Positions 41,896 through 53,143 of a stretch of 64,000 nt of DNA are shown here, one piece after another. The notes under the pieces are model-generated. The model had not been told where the DNA came from. It ran no database searches and saw only the letters and a program-made list of their open reading frames with translations. A program made the position numbers and the translations under genes. Positions within the stretch are counted from its first letter, which is position 1; every line of letters starts with the position of its first letter. The DNA is from Pseudonocardia sp. N23 (GTDB lineage Bacteria > Actinomycetota > Actinomycetes > Mycobacteriales > Pseudonocardiaceae), in NCBI RefSeq assembly GCF_002583555.1, contig NZ_BEGX01000114.1, forward strand, positions 1-64,000, in the 5' to 3' direction.

Positions 41896-43136
41896 CGGGA
41901 AGCCCCGTCGAGGTCGTCGTCACCGGGTACGGCGCGACCACCCCGCTGGGCGGGGACGCTGCGTCGACCTGGGAGGCGCTGCTCGCCGGCAAGTCCGGCG
42001 TCGCGCTGAGCTCCGGCGCGTTCACCGAGCGGTTCGACCTGCCGGTCAAGATCTCCGCGCAGCTGGCGGTCGAGCCGACCGAGGTCATCGCCCGGGTCCA
42101 GGCCCGGCGCATGGACCGCTGTGAGCAGGTCGCGATCGTCGCAGCCCGGGAGGCGTGGGCACACGCAGGTCTGGGCGGCGACGAGCCGCAGGTCGAGCCG
42201 GAGCGGCTCGCGGTCTGCGTCGGCACCGGCATCGGCGGGGCGGTGACCCTGCTCGACCAGCACGACCTGCTCGTGTCGGGCGGGGTCCGCAAGGTGTCGC
42301 CGCTGACCGTGCCGATGCTGATGCCCAACGGGCCCGCCGCCGTCGTGAGCCTGGAGCTGGGTGCCCGCGCGGGCACCCACGCCCCGGTCTCGGCGTGCGC
42401 GTCCGGCGCCGAGGCGCTGGCGTGGGCCTACCGGCTGCTGCAGGACGGCGACGCCGACGTGGTGGTCGCCGGCGGCGCGGAGGCCTGCATCACCGGCATC
42501 ACCGTCGCCGGGTTCGTCCAGTCGCGCACGCTCAGCCAGCGCAACGACGACCCCGAGCGCGCCTCCCGACCGTTCGACACCCAGCGTGACGGGTTCGTCC
42601 TCGGTGAGGGCGCCGGCATCCTGGTCCTGGAGCGGGCCGACTTCGCCAGGGCGCGGGGGGCGACGATCCACGGCCGGCTCTCCGGCTACGGCCTGACCTC
42701 CGACGGGTACCACATCACCGGGCCCGACCCCTCGGGAGCGGGACAGTCACGGGCCATGCTCAAGGCCGTCGAACGGGCAGGCCTGGAGCCGTCCGACATC
42801 ACCCACGTCAACTGCCACGCGACCTCCACCGTCGCGGGCGACGTCGGTGAGGCGGCAGCCGTGCGCAAGGCACTCGGCGACCAGCCGGTGCTGACGGCGC
42901 CGAAGTCGGCGCTGGGACACCTCGTCGGTGCGGCCGGTGCGGTCGAGAGCCTCGTGACGATGCTGTCGATCCGCGAGGGCATCGTCCCGGCGACGCTCAA
43001 CCTCGAGGAGCTCGACCCGGGCGTCACGCTCGACGTCGTCCGCGGCGAGCCGCGCAAGATGGACATCGACGCCGCGATGAACAACTCGTTCGGCTTCGGC
43101 GGGCACAACGCCTCGGTGGTCTTCACCAAGGTGTGA
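41892..43136 (+). CDS. fabF: 3-oxoacyl-ACP synthase II
   Basis: 414 residues. The Cys-His-His triad is in SACASGAEA (about residue 171), NCHATST (about 311) and ALGHLVGAAG (about 346). It elongates acyl-ACP with malonyl-ACP. GTG 41892 overlaps the acpP stop as GTGA. Last gene of the operon, followed by a strong terminator. Confidence 0.95.
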   Translation: MTGSPVEVVVTGYGATTPLGGDAASTWEALLAGKSGVALSSGAFTERFDLPVKISAQLAVEPTEVIARVQARRMDRCEQVAIVAAREAWAHAGLGGDEPQVEPERLAVCVGTGIGGAVTLLDQHDLLVSGGVRKVSPLTVPMLMPNGPAAVVSLELGARAGTHAPVSACASGAEALAWAYRLLQDGDADVVVAGGAEACITGITVAGFVQSRTLSQRNDDPERASRPFDTQRDGFVLGEGAGILVLERADFARARGATIHGRLSGYGLTSDGYHITGPDPSGAGQSRAMLKAVERAGLEPSDITHVNCHATSTVAGDVGEAAAVRKALGDQPVLTAPKSALGHLVGAAGAVESLVTMLSIREGIVPATLNLEELDPGVTLDVVRGEPRKMDIDAAMNNSFGFGGHNASVVFTKV

Positions 43137-43147
43137 GCCTCGTTCGT

Positions 43148-43185
43148 CGACGGGCCCGGTGCGTTGATGCGTGCCGGGCCCGTCG
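43148..43185. terminator. 12-bp perfect hairpin after fabF
   Basis: CGACGGGCCCGG (43148-43159) pairs with CCGGGCCCGTCG (43174-43185). It lies between fabF and the convergent membrane-anchored gene and can serve both. Confidence 0.85.
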
Positions 43186-43227
43186 TCGGTTCCGTGACCC
43201 GGGTCGTCGCTGGTCAGACGTCGTGGG

Positions 43228-43782
43228 TCAGCAGGGTTCGGACAGCAGGCTGCCTGCCGAGCCGGTCTCCAGCCGGGGCGGGTCGCCCACCATCGGGAAC
43301 GTCCCGCGCCAGCAGATCCTCGGCACCCGCAGGTCGGGCGGGGCGTCGTCCAACGACTGCGTCGACACGAACCGCACCATGACCAGCACCCGGCCGCCGC
43401 CGACGTCGTCGATACGGTCGACCCGGATCGTGCCGTCGGCCGCCGTGTCGATCGAGGCGATCCACTGTTCGCGCGGCTGCTGGGCGACCCGCTCCGGCAC
43501 GACCGACGCCGACCACAGCTCGTGGTCGCGGGAGTTGATCGCGTCGAAGTAGCGCTGCAGCTGGCTGCGGACCGCGCCGGCGAGCGGATGGTCCTCGGCG
43601 TCGGCGGACAGCTCGACCTCCGACGACCCGGCTCCGGACATCGGTGGTTCCTCCGGCGCGCCCGAGGGCGCGACGCCCTCGAACATGCGCCCGCCCAGCA
43701 CCCACGCCGAGACGCCGGCCGCCACGAGCAACGCCACCAGCGCGATCGCGAGCGCCGGGGTGTAGCGGGTCCCCGACCTCAC
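43228..43782 (-). CDS. Membrane-anchored hypothetical protein
   Basis: 184 residues. An N-terminal hydrophobic segment (ALAIALVALLVAAGVSAWVL, about 10-29) follows a short basic start, so the protein is anchored by one helix with the rest outside. The exported part (LQRYFDAINSRDHELWSASV...) has the layout of a small NTF2/SnoaL-like domain with two Cys near the C-terminus. Function not recognised. Confidence 0.65.
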   Translation of the reverse strand: MRSGTRYTPALAIALVALLVAAGVSAWVLGGRMFEGVAPSGAPEEPPMSGAGSSEVELSADAEDHPLAGAVRSQLQRYFDAINSRDHELWSASVVPERVAQQPREQWIASIDTAADGTIRVDRIDDVGGGRVLVMVRFVSTQSLDDAPPDLRVPRICWRGTFPMVGDPPRLETGSAGSLLSEPC

Positions 43783-43881
43783 CCGGCTGTCCTCACCGGT
43801 CGTACATCCCCCACCGGGACAGTCTCCCCGACAACCCCGACACGATCACGACAGCGCCGGGCGTGTCGCCGGTCCACCGTG

Positions 43882-43926
43882 CCCGTTCGTGGTGCCAGCC
43901 GTTCGTGGTGTCCAGCCGTTCGTGAC
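43882..43926. repeat. Short direct repeats between genes
   Basis: CCGTTCGTGGTG-CCAG occurs at 43882, and again with one added base at about 43898, and CCGTTCGTGA follows at about 43915, in the 190-base gap between a leftward gene start and the DUF3145 stop. No function assigned. Confidence 0.6.
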
Positions 43927-43970
43927 CCGGGACACCGCTCGGGGCGGCCCAGCTCTCCCGCGGCCGGCGC

Positions 43971-44459
43971 TCAGCCGACCTGGTGCAGCCAGGTGACCGG
44001 GGCGCCGTCGCCTGCCAGCCGGAACGGCTCCAGGGCGTCGTCCCAGGCCGACCCGAGCAGCCCGTCGATGCCTGCATGGATCTTCCCCGCCGACGCGCCC
44101 GCCATCACGGCGCGCAGCTGATCCTCACCGATGACGATGTCGCCGTTGGCGCTGGTGCGGCCGCGCCACATCCCCAGACCCGGGACATAGCAGAACCGCT
44201 CACCGTCGACGCCCGGGCTGGGCTCCTCCGTGACCTCGAACCGGAGCATCGGCCAGGCACGCAGGGCGCCCGCGAGGGCTCCCCCGTTGCCGGCGACGCC
44301 GGACCATGTGACCTCCGCCCGGAGTGTTCCGGGCGCAGCCGGCTGTGGGGTCCACTGGAGAGAGACCTTGTTCCCCAGAACCCCGGACATCGCCCACTCG
44401 ACATGCGGGCAGACCGCAGTCGGCGACGAGTGGACGAAAACCACGCCGCGTGTGCTCAC
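43971..44459 (-). CDS. DUF3145 protein
   Basis: 162 residues starting at GTG 44459. The start STRGVVFVHSSPTAVCPHVEWA, the mid WPMLRFEVTEEPSPG, and the end SAWDDALEPFRLAGDGAPVTWLHQVG are characteristic of this actinobacterial family. It is typically found close to fabF. Biochemical function unknown. Confidence 0.85.
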   Translation of the reverse strand: MSTRGVVFVHSSPTAVCPHVEWAMSGVLGNKVSLQWTPQPAAPGTLRAEVTWSGVAGNGGALAGALRAWPMLRFEVTEEPSPGVDGERFCYVPGLGMWRGRTSANGDIVIGEDQLRAVMAGASAGKIHAGIDGLLGSAWDDALEPFRLAGDGAPVTWLHQVG

Positions 44460-44684
44460 TGCAGACCTCCGCTGTTCGACGAGGATCGTCTTCCCCTACG
44501 TCCTCGCGCACCACGTCGGCGTACAGATCGCGTGTGAAGCATCTGGCCCTGGTGGACCGGTTCGGCCGGGCGGACCCGGCGGTGGTCGGCTGTCGGTGAT
44601 CACTCTGCCCGATCAGCCCGCCCGGGGCAAAGGATCCCCGGCGCGCCGGGCGTGTCGATCACCCGTGTCGCTGTGCCCGTGCGG

Positions 44685-45797
44685 TCACGCGACGCGGTAA
44701 TGGACCACCGCGACGCTGCCGTCGTCCCCGGGGCCCGCGGGGGCGGGGTCCGAGTCCGACGCCACGAGGCCCCGCTCGACGAGCACCTCCAGGTGCACCG
44801 CCGTCTCCAGGATCGCGAGCATCCGGTTGAACGGGTCGAGCTCGGCCAGCGTCCGGCCGCGGCGGGTCCACGCCAGCGTCGACGCGACCTCCTTCGCGGT
44901 CGTGCGGCCCTCCACGAGCCCCGCGAAGGTGTCGTCGAGACGCTGGGCGTGATGGGCGAGCAGCTCGTCGACCCGTTCGTGGACGCGGCGACCGATCTTG
45001 CCGTGGGCGGGCAGCATCGCGGCGTCGGGCCGGTCGCGCAGCAGCTGCAGCGAGGTCAGGAAGTCCGACAGCGGGCTCGGCGGCGCGATCGGCTCGAACC
45101 CGATCGACGGCGTGATCGTCGGCAGCACGTGGTCGCCGGTGAACATCAGGTCGTGGTCGGAGTCGGCGAAGACGAGGTGGCCCCGGGTGTGGCCCGGCGT
45201 CGCGATCGCGGTGAGGGTGCGCCCGATCGGGCCGGAACCTGCCGGGTCGTGCTCCTCGGGGCCGACGGTCAGCACCGCGCCGTCCTCGAGCCACTCGTCG
45301 GGGGGCTCCCACATCGTCAGGTCCATCCGCGGCGGCGGGTTCGCCATGATCAGGTCGGCAAGGTCGGCCGCGCCGGCCTGACGCAGCCGCTCCATGTGCG
45401 ACGAGCCGCCCTGCCCGCGGTCGGGGCGGTTGATCTCGTCGAGACCCGGCTTCTCCCCCGCCCCCAGCAGCACCCGCGACCCGAAGCGCCGCCGCAGCTC
45501 CACGCCCATCGTGTAGTGGTCGCGGTGGGAGTGGGTGACCAGGAAGCGGCGTACGCCGTCGAGCCCGGTGCCCAGCGCCGACAGGCTTTCGGCGAGGAGC
45601 TCCTCGGCGACCGTGAGCGCCCATCCCGAGTCGACGAGCGTCCAGCCGCCCACGTCCTCGATCGCGTAGACGTTGACCGCGCGCAGCCCGTCGTTGGGCA
45701 GGGGCAGCGGGATGCGGTAGACGCCGGGCGCGCAGCGGTAGGTACCGGGAGCGGTCCAGTCACCGTCGGGCTCGTCGTCGAGGATCGTCGGGCTCAC
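44685..45797 (-). CDS. Metallo-beta-lactamase-fold hydrolase
   Basis: About 370 residues. The metal motif THSHRDHYT is near residue 85, with later His in PGHTRGH, Asp in FTGDHVLP and His in PAHGKIG. The C-terminal 90 residues form a winged-helix-like tail of the kind found in LACTB2-type nucleases and thioesterases. The substrate is unknown. GTG 45797 was chosen; a GTG three codons upstream (45806) is equally possible. Confidence 0.8.
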   Translation of the reverse strand: MSPTILDDEPDGDWTAPGTYRCAPGVYRIPLPLPNDGLRAVNVYAIEDVGGWTLVDSGWALTVAEELLAESLSALGTGLDGVRRFLVTHSHRDHYTMGVELRRRFGSRVLLGAGEKPGLDEINRPDRGQGGSSHMERLRQAGAADLADLIMANPPPRMDLTMWEPPDEWLEDGAVLTVGPEEHDPAGSGPIGRTLTAIATPGHTRGHLVFADSDHDLMFTGDHVLPTITPSIGFEPIAPPSPLSDFLTSLQLLRDRPDAAMLPAHGKIGRRVHERVDELLAHHAQRLDDTFAGLVEGRTTAKEVASTLAWTRRGRTLAELDPFNRMLAILETAVHLEVLVERGLVASDSDPAPAGPGDDGSVAVVHYRVA

Positions 45798-45810
45798 CTC
45801 TCGCACCCTA

Positions 45811-45973
45811 AGGGGGCGCCTGGCGGATCGGCGGCGACGGGCTCGGTGATCCGGGTGACTCGCGGCAGGGCGGAGCCGGGTCCGCGTACCGGGTGCGCCC
45901 GGGCCCGGCGACAACACCGCCAGGAGGCGTCCGGGCGCCGGGACCCCGGTGAGCGATCCGTCAGGCGCCCCCT
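45811..45973. repeat. Pair of 20-bp inverted repeats flanking 123 bases
   Basis: 45811-45830 (begins AGGGGGCGCC) and 45954-45973 (ends GCGCCCCCT) are complementary with one G-U type mismatch. They lie between the transglutaminase-like gene and the metallo-hydrolase gene. The right arm includes the first base of the transglutaminase-like gene's stop codon. No target-site duplication was seen. It may be a small non-autonomous insertion or a long hairpin. Confidence 0.7.
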
Positions 45974-46740
45974 CAGGAGGTGGGCGCCGAGAACTCGTCG
46001 GAGCCTGCGTGCGGGTCGCCACCGAGCAGCGCCTCGCCGTAGACCGCCCGGAACCGGGTGAGGATCGCATCGAGCGGCAGGTCGTCGGACGGGCCGTGGT
46101 CGACGACGTACTCCATGTAGCGGGCGCCGTCGTCGGTGTACTGGTGCATGAGCGCGTGCCCGTGGCCGTCGAAGTCCAGCGGCTCGACCCCGAACCGGGC
46201 GCACAGCTCGGCGTTGAACGCCGGCGACGCCTTCAGCCAGCGGCCGTCGAGGTACAGCTCGCTGTAGCCGTGGTGCACGAACACGTCGTGGCCGTTCATC
46301 AGCGCCCGCAGCCGCGGGGTGTTGAGGTGGTTGCGGACGTCGGCGAACCCCAGCCGGGCCGGGATTCCGACGGCCCGTGCCGATGCTGTGAGCAGCACCG
46401 CCTTGGGGACGCACCAGTTGCGCGGCGCCACCGCGACGGAGCTCGCCCGGTAGTCGTGCGGGTCGGTGCTGATCCGGAAGGGGTCGTACCAGATGCGGTC
46501 GCGCACCGCGCCGAACAGCAGGCCCGCCCGGCGCACCGCGTCGTCCTCGCCGCCGACGGCCCGCTCGGCGAACTCCCGCACCGCGGGGGCGTCGGAGTCG
46601 ACGAACCCGCCCGCCGCCAGATGGTCCTCCGGACGGTCCGAGGTCGATGTCGCCGGGTCCGCGTCCACCACGTGCAGCTCCTCACTCTCCGTCGAGACAG
46701 GGTCGCACGGCGTCACCGGACCGCGCAGTCCATTGCCCAC
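45973..46740 (-). CDS. Transglutaminase-like superfamily protein
   Basis: About 255 residues. The Cys of the triad is in RNWCVPKAVLLTASARA near residue 108, and candidates for His and Asp are HHGYSELYLDGRW near 155 and FDGHGHA near 191. This matches cysteine-protease-like transglutaminase domains of bacteria, often peptidases. Start uncertain: the first GTG/ATG choices are 46740 and 46698. No signal peptide is seen. Confidence 0.75.
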   Translation of the reverse strand: MGNGLRGPVTPCDPVSTESEELHVVDADPATSTSDRPEDHLAAGGFVDSDAPAVREFAERAVGGEDDAVRRAGLLFGAVRDRIWYDPFRISTDPHDYRASSVAVAPRNWCVPKAVLLTASARAVGIPARLGFADVRNHLNTPRLRALMNGHDVFVHHGYSELYLDGRWLKASPAFNAELCARFGVEPLDFDGHGHALMHQYTDDGARYMEYVVDHGPSDDLPLDAILTRFRAVYGEALLGGDPHAGSDEFSAPTS

Positions 46741-46883
46741 TCATACCACCCGGTCGGGGTGAGTTTCCCACCTCGGAGGTGACGCATCGTCGATTAGTGT
46801 CCGCATGCAGCAAATCGGTCAGGTGACCGTCGCGACCAGACATGCACGGCTCGTGACGGCGCGGAAGGAGCGGGGGTCCGTCG

Positions 46884-47096
46884 ATGGTGGCAGGCAAGCC
46901 GGAGCACCCGGAGGTGGTGCAGGCGCCGTTCCTCACCGTCGCCGAGGTGGCCGAACGGATGAGGGTCTCGAAGATGACGGTCTACCGGCTGGTGCACAGC
47001 GGGCAGCTCCCCGCCGTCCGGTTCGGACGCTCGTTCCGCGTGCAGCGCGGCGCCGTCGACGACCTCATCGAGTCGGCCCGCTACGAGGCGGGCTGA
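46884..47096 (+). CDS. Small excisionase-type HTH protein (Rv0500A-like)
   Basis: 70 residues, a MerR-like/excisionase winged helix: FLTVAEVAERMRVSKMTVYR then LVHSGQLPAVRFGRSFRVQR. This is close to a conserved actinobacterial small regulator typified by mycobacterial Rv0500A. In many genomes it is followed by a tiny basic ribosomal protein gene; none is seen here. The ATG at 46884 has only a G-rich ribosome site. Confidence 0.85.
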   Translation: MVAGKPEHPEVVQAPFLTVAEVAERMRVSKMTVYRLVHSGQLPAVRFGRSFRVQRGAVDDLIESARYEAG

Positions 47097-47123
47097 CGTC
47101 CGCAGCGCCGTGCGCCGGTTCAC

Positions 47124-48098
47124 TCAGCGGGTCCGGCCGCGCGGACGCAGCGGCACCGGCGGCATCGCCGGGGCCGTGAGCGGCACCCCGCTGTAGCCGG
47201 TGACCTCGCCGTAGCGGACCGGGCCGGTGCCGGTGATCTCGGCCTGCCACTGCGCCCGCGCCGCGCGCACCTCGTCACCGCTGCGGCCGACGAAGTTCCA
47301 CCACATCACGATCTCCTCGCCGAACGGCACCCCGCCCAGCAGCAGGAGCCGGCTTGCCGACGCCGCCCGCAGCCGCAGCTGCGACCGCGAGCATCCCAGG
47401 TAGCACAGCGTTCCCGGGTCGAGGACGCCGTCGACGTCGGGTTCCCCGGACACCGTCAGCACCGCGTACTCGAAGTCGGGCTCCAGCGGGATCACGACGT
47501 CCGCGCCCGCCGCCAGCTCGACGTCCACCCCCACCAGGGGGCTGTGCACCCGGCCCGGGGAGACGGCCTGCGCGAACTCCCCCAGCAGCACCGTGGCGCG
47601 CATACCGCGATCGGTGACCGTCGGGAGCCCGGCGTGGAACTCGAACCGCGGCGCCGTCGCGCGGGCGTCGCCGGGCAGCGCGACCCACAGCTGAGCGCCG
47701 TGCAGCAGCGGCGCGTGCGGGTCGGGCGACTGCTCGGCATGCGCGATGCCGCGGCCCGCCGTCATCAGGGCCAGCTCCCCCGGCCCGATCAGCTTGTCGC
47801 TGCCGAGGCTGTCGCGGTGGTGCACCGTGCCCTCGAGCAGCCAGCTGACCGTCTGCAGCCCGATGTGCGGGTGCGGCGGCACCTGCATCCCGGGCGCCGC
47901 GGCGACGTCGTCGGGGCCGTAGTGGTCGACGAAGCACCACGCGCCCACCATGCGCCTGCCCAACGCCGGCAGCAGCCGGCGGACCTTCGTCGACCCGCCC
48001 AGCGCGACCGTCTTCGCCGGCAGCAGCTCGCGCACCGGCTCGCCCCGGGGTGCCGGCCCGCAGACCTCCACCGCCGGCCGCGTCGACGTGTCGCTCAC
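47124..48098 (-). CDS. Pirin-family protein (bicupin)
   Basis: 324 residues. The N-terminal cupin holds PPHPHIGLQTVSWLLEG and then HRDSLGS, and the later HAEQSPDP with QLWVALP, all typical of pirins. The C-terminal cupin domain has LLLLGGVPFGEEIVMWWNF, the classic pirin C-terminal motif. It differs from the other pirin gene in the window (35824-36588) and is closer to canonical pirin. Its stop is 27 bases from the end of the convergent HTH gene. Confidence 0.88.
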   Translation of the reverse strand: MSDTSTRPAVEVCGPAPRGEPVRELLPAKTVALGGSTKVRRLLPALGRRMVGAWCFVDHYGPDDVAAAPGMQVPPHPHIGLQTVSWLLEGTVHHRDSLGSDKLIGPGELALMTAGRGIAHAEQSPDPHAPLLHGAQLWVALPGDARATAPRFEFHAGLPTVTDRGMRATVLLGEFAQAVSPGRVHSPLVGVDVELAAGADVVIPLEPDFEYAVLTVSGEPDVDGVLDPGTLCYLGCSRSQLRLRAASASRLLLLGGVPFGEEIVMWWNFVGRSGDEVRAARAQWQAEITGTGPVRYGEVTGYSGVPLTAPAMPPVPLRPRGRTR

Positions 48099-48114
48099 GT
48101 GCCGCTCACCCCGA

Positions 48115-48618
48115 TCATCGGTCCAGCGTAGGACGCGCCCCGTCGGCGTCGAACCCGAACGCCGCCAACGCCGGGATCGGTGCGTCCCCGGCCAGCCAGG
48201 TGAGGACCCGGTGTTCGTGCGGCACGACCGGGTCGGGCAACGCCGTCAGCGGGTACCAGGCCACCCCCGCCGACCTGTCGTCCTCCTGGACGCGCGGCTC
48301 TCCCCCCCAGCGCCGGCAGGTGAAGAAGAAGTCGACCCGCTCGTCGACAGGCAGCCCGGTCGCCCGGGTGCGGTGCAGCGTCGTCAACGGCTCGAGGTCG
48401 GCCGGGTCGACGACCACCCCCAGCTCCTCCGCCGCCTCCCGCACCGCGGCCCGGTGCACCGACTCACCGTCCTCCACGTGGCCCGCGGCCGCGGCCGCCC
48501 AGAACCCGTCCATGAACCCGGTCCCGGCGCGCAGCTGCAGCAGCACCTCGGTGCCGCGCGGGCCGTCGCGCAGCAGCAGGACGTAAGCGGCGGGGACGAC
48601 GCGGAACCGATCGGTCAC
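48115..48618 (-). CDS. Nudix hydrolase
   Basis: 167 residues. The Nudix box is complete: GHVEDGESVHRAAVREAAEE followed by LGV near residue 50 (G-x5-E-x7-REU-x-EE-x-G-U). Such enzymes cleave nucleoside diphosphate linkages. GTG 48618 was chosen with AGGG nine bases upstream; a GTG two codons earlier (48624) is also possible. It lies 16 bases upstream of the pirin gene on the same strand, so the two may be cotranscribed. Confidence 0.85.
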   Translation of the reverse strand: MTDRFRVVPAAYVLLLRDGPRGTEVLLQLRAGTGFMDGFWAAAAAGHVEDGESVHRAAVREAAEELGVVVDPADLEPLTTLHRTRATGLPVDERVDFFFTCRRWGGEPRVQEDDRSAGVAWYPLTALPDPVVPHEHRVLTWLAGDAPIPALAAFGFDADGARPTLDR

Positions 48619-48794
48619 GATCACCGACCCTAATGCGCCGCAACCCCGGCGACACCCACCGTCACCCTCCGCGCCTACCGTCGGCCCGGGTGGGGACCCG
48701 GCGGACGGTGTCGCGCAGGTCCGCCGACGCACGCTCCACCCCACGGACCTCCCCGCCCGGCGGGAGTCGGACCGCCCCGGGTCGGTCGCGGCCG

Positions 48795-48990
48795 GACGGA
48801 ACCGTGGCGGCCCATCAGACGGCCCAGCGTCGTGGCGTTCTGGCCGGCGACCGCGGAGGCCGCCGAGCTTGAGGACGCTCATGTCCGGGAGGATCCGGTG
48901 GTCCGGTGCCGCCTCGCAGGCCGCGACCAGCTCCGCGTCGCCCAACGACCTCGACATCAACAGTGACCCGAGCTCCTGTCCGGACGTCAC
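48795..48990 (-). pseudogene. Remnant of a molybdenum storage protein-like (UMP kinase fold) gene
   Basis: Reading leftward, one frame gives SRSLGDAELVAACEAAPDHR then ILPDMSVLKLGG, matching the start of MosA/MosB-type proteins (…LLPDL-VVKIGG…). A second frame directly after gives VAGQNATTLGRLMGRHGS, matching a segment about 80 residues further on in that family (…SVADQNA-ML-LLAKHG…). The intervening part is missing. The family call rests on two short pieces. Confidence 0.45.
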
Positions 48991-49064
48991 TGCTCCCTCT
49001 CCGATGCTGTGCGCGCTCCGACCGTGCGCGACCCACAGCGACCGGAGCGACTCCGGGAACGGCC

Positions 49065-49097
49065 GAGGGGCCGGACCGCATCGCGGTCCGGCCCCTC
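49065..49097 (-). terminator. 15-bp perfect hairpin after nrdJ
   Basis: GAGGGGCCGGACCGC (49065-49079) and its exact complement (49083-49097) enclose a 3-base loop, 16 bases past the nrdJ stop on the minus strand. Confidence 0.88.
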
Positions 49098-49112
49098 GCA
49101 GTACCGGGCCTG

Positions 49113-51959
<2,847 letters not shown>

Positions 51960-52128
51960 CCTCGTCCTCTTCCCCTGAGCAACCGTGGTGCGGTGGTGCC
52001 GCACCGATGTCAACGACCGCGTCGGCAGTTGAGCCGCCCGGCGGACCGTCCGGTGGGTCGACCGGCCGGTGTCGCGCGCCGGCCGGGCGACACGCCCTGT
52101 CTCAATACGCGAGGCAGGGCGCGTCCTT

Positions 52129-52641
52129 CTACGACTCGTCGTGCGGCGGGCTCTCCCCCGCCGCGGTGCGTCCCACGTCGTCGGCTGCTTCCCCGGCATC
52201 CGACTTCCGCAGGTCCGCGATCTCCTTCTCGAAATCGTCGATCGACGAGAAGGACCGGTACACGCTCGCGAAGCGCAGGTACGCCACCTCGTCGAGCTCC
52301 CGCAACGGCCCGAGGATCGCCAGCCCCACCTCGTGGCTGGGAATCTCGGCCGTCCCACCCGCCCGGACCGCCTCCTCGACGCGGTGCGCCAGCTGCTGCA
52401 GCGCATCCTCGTCGACAGGGCGCCCCTGGCAGGCGCGTCGTACTCCACTGACGACCTTGTCGCGGAGGAACGGTTCGGTCACCCCGCTGCGCTTCACCAC
52501 GGCGAGGACCGGCTCCTCGACCGTCGTGAACCGCCGTCCGCACGACGCGCACGAGCGGCGCCGACGCGTGGCCTGACCGTCGTCGACCTCGCGGGAGTCG
52601 ATGACGCGGCAGTCCGAGTGGCGGCAGAAGGGGCAGCGCAC
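52129..52641 (-). CDS. nrdR: Transcriptional repressor NrdR
   Basis: 170 residues. The zinc ribbon begins at once (MRCPFCRHSDCRVIDSR, with CASCGRRFTT following) and is followed by an ATP-cone domain (residues about 48-138). NrdR represses ribonucleotide reductase genes when dATP is high. GTG 52641 has AGAGG nine bases upstream. Heads the nrdR-nrdJ unit, so it can control its own target in cis. Confidence 0.95.
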   Translation of the reverse strand: MRCPFCRHSDCRVIDSREVDDGQATRRRRSCASCGRRFTTVEEPVLAVVKRSGVTEPFLRDKVVSGVRRACQGRPVDEDALQQLAHRVEEAVRAGGTAEIPSHEVGLAILGPLRELDEVAYLRFASVYRSFSSIDDFEKEIADLRKSDAGEAADDVGRTAAGESPPHDES

Positions 52642-52705
52642 GGTAGTGATCCTCTCTCCGAGAGCGACCAGCAAACCCAACCTGTGGCCGAACAACACGT
52701 ATGTA

Positions 52706-52720
52706 ACCACAAGATGTGGT
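52706..52720. promoter_or_regulatory. Candidate NrdR box
   Basis: ACCACA-AGA-TGTGGT is a perfect hyphenated palindrome, 65 bases upstream of the nrdR start. It resembles NrdR boxes (…acaCnAnATnTnGtgt…). A second box, usual for NrdR, was not clearly identified, though CAACACGTATGTAAC just upstream of it is a weak candidate. Confidence 0.5.
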
Positions 52721-53143
52721 GGTCGGCGCGAGGGGGAGGCCCGTCAAGGGCAGGATCCCCCGATCTGGGGAGTCCCTGTCCGACGCCGACACCACCCGAT
52801 GTCGCGGAGAGCGGCGTGCCGAACACGCAGCGCCGCCGGCGGCCCGTCCGGACCACCCGACGGGCACCCACCCTGACGGCCCGACCGCGGAGCGCGACCG
52901 TCGACCACCCCCGCGGCAGTACCACGGAGCCGGTCCGTCCGATTCCTCGACGAGACCGGATCGCAGGAGTCGAGAGTGCCATCGCGGTCCGACGGTTCGG
53001 AAACTGCACCCGTGGCCGGACACGCCCCGCGATGGGGTACCGCACGCGACTTCGCTGCACCCGGTGACGACCGGCCAGCTCGCCGCGCGCGCCCGGCCGC
53101 TCGGCCCTCCCGGCGGCGCACACTGCGCAGCCGGCCCCGCCGG
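52721..53143. other. Intergenic stretch with no recognised gene
   Basis: About 420 bases between the nrdR promoter and the end of the LysM gene. Open frames on both strands have no family-like sequence. It contains ATCCCC (52752-52757) and GGGGAG (52765-52770) flanking a CGATCTG centre, a possible weak hairpin. Confidence 0.45.

Noticed and set aside
43882..43926. Direct repeats as attachment sites
   Set aside because: The units are only 12-17 bases apart in a small gap with no tRNA or recombinase nearby.
46884..47096. The small HTH protein as a phage excisionase
   Set aside because: Its sequence follows the conserved chromosomal actinobacterial type (Rv0500A-like) and the neighbours are core genes.
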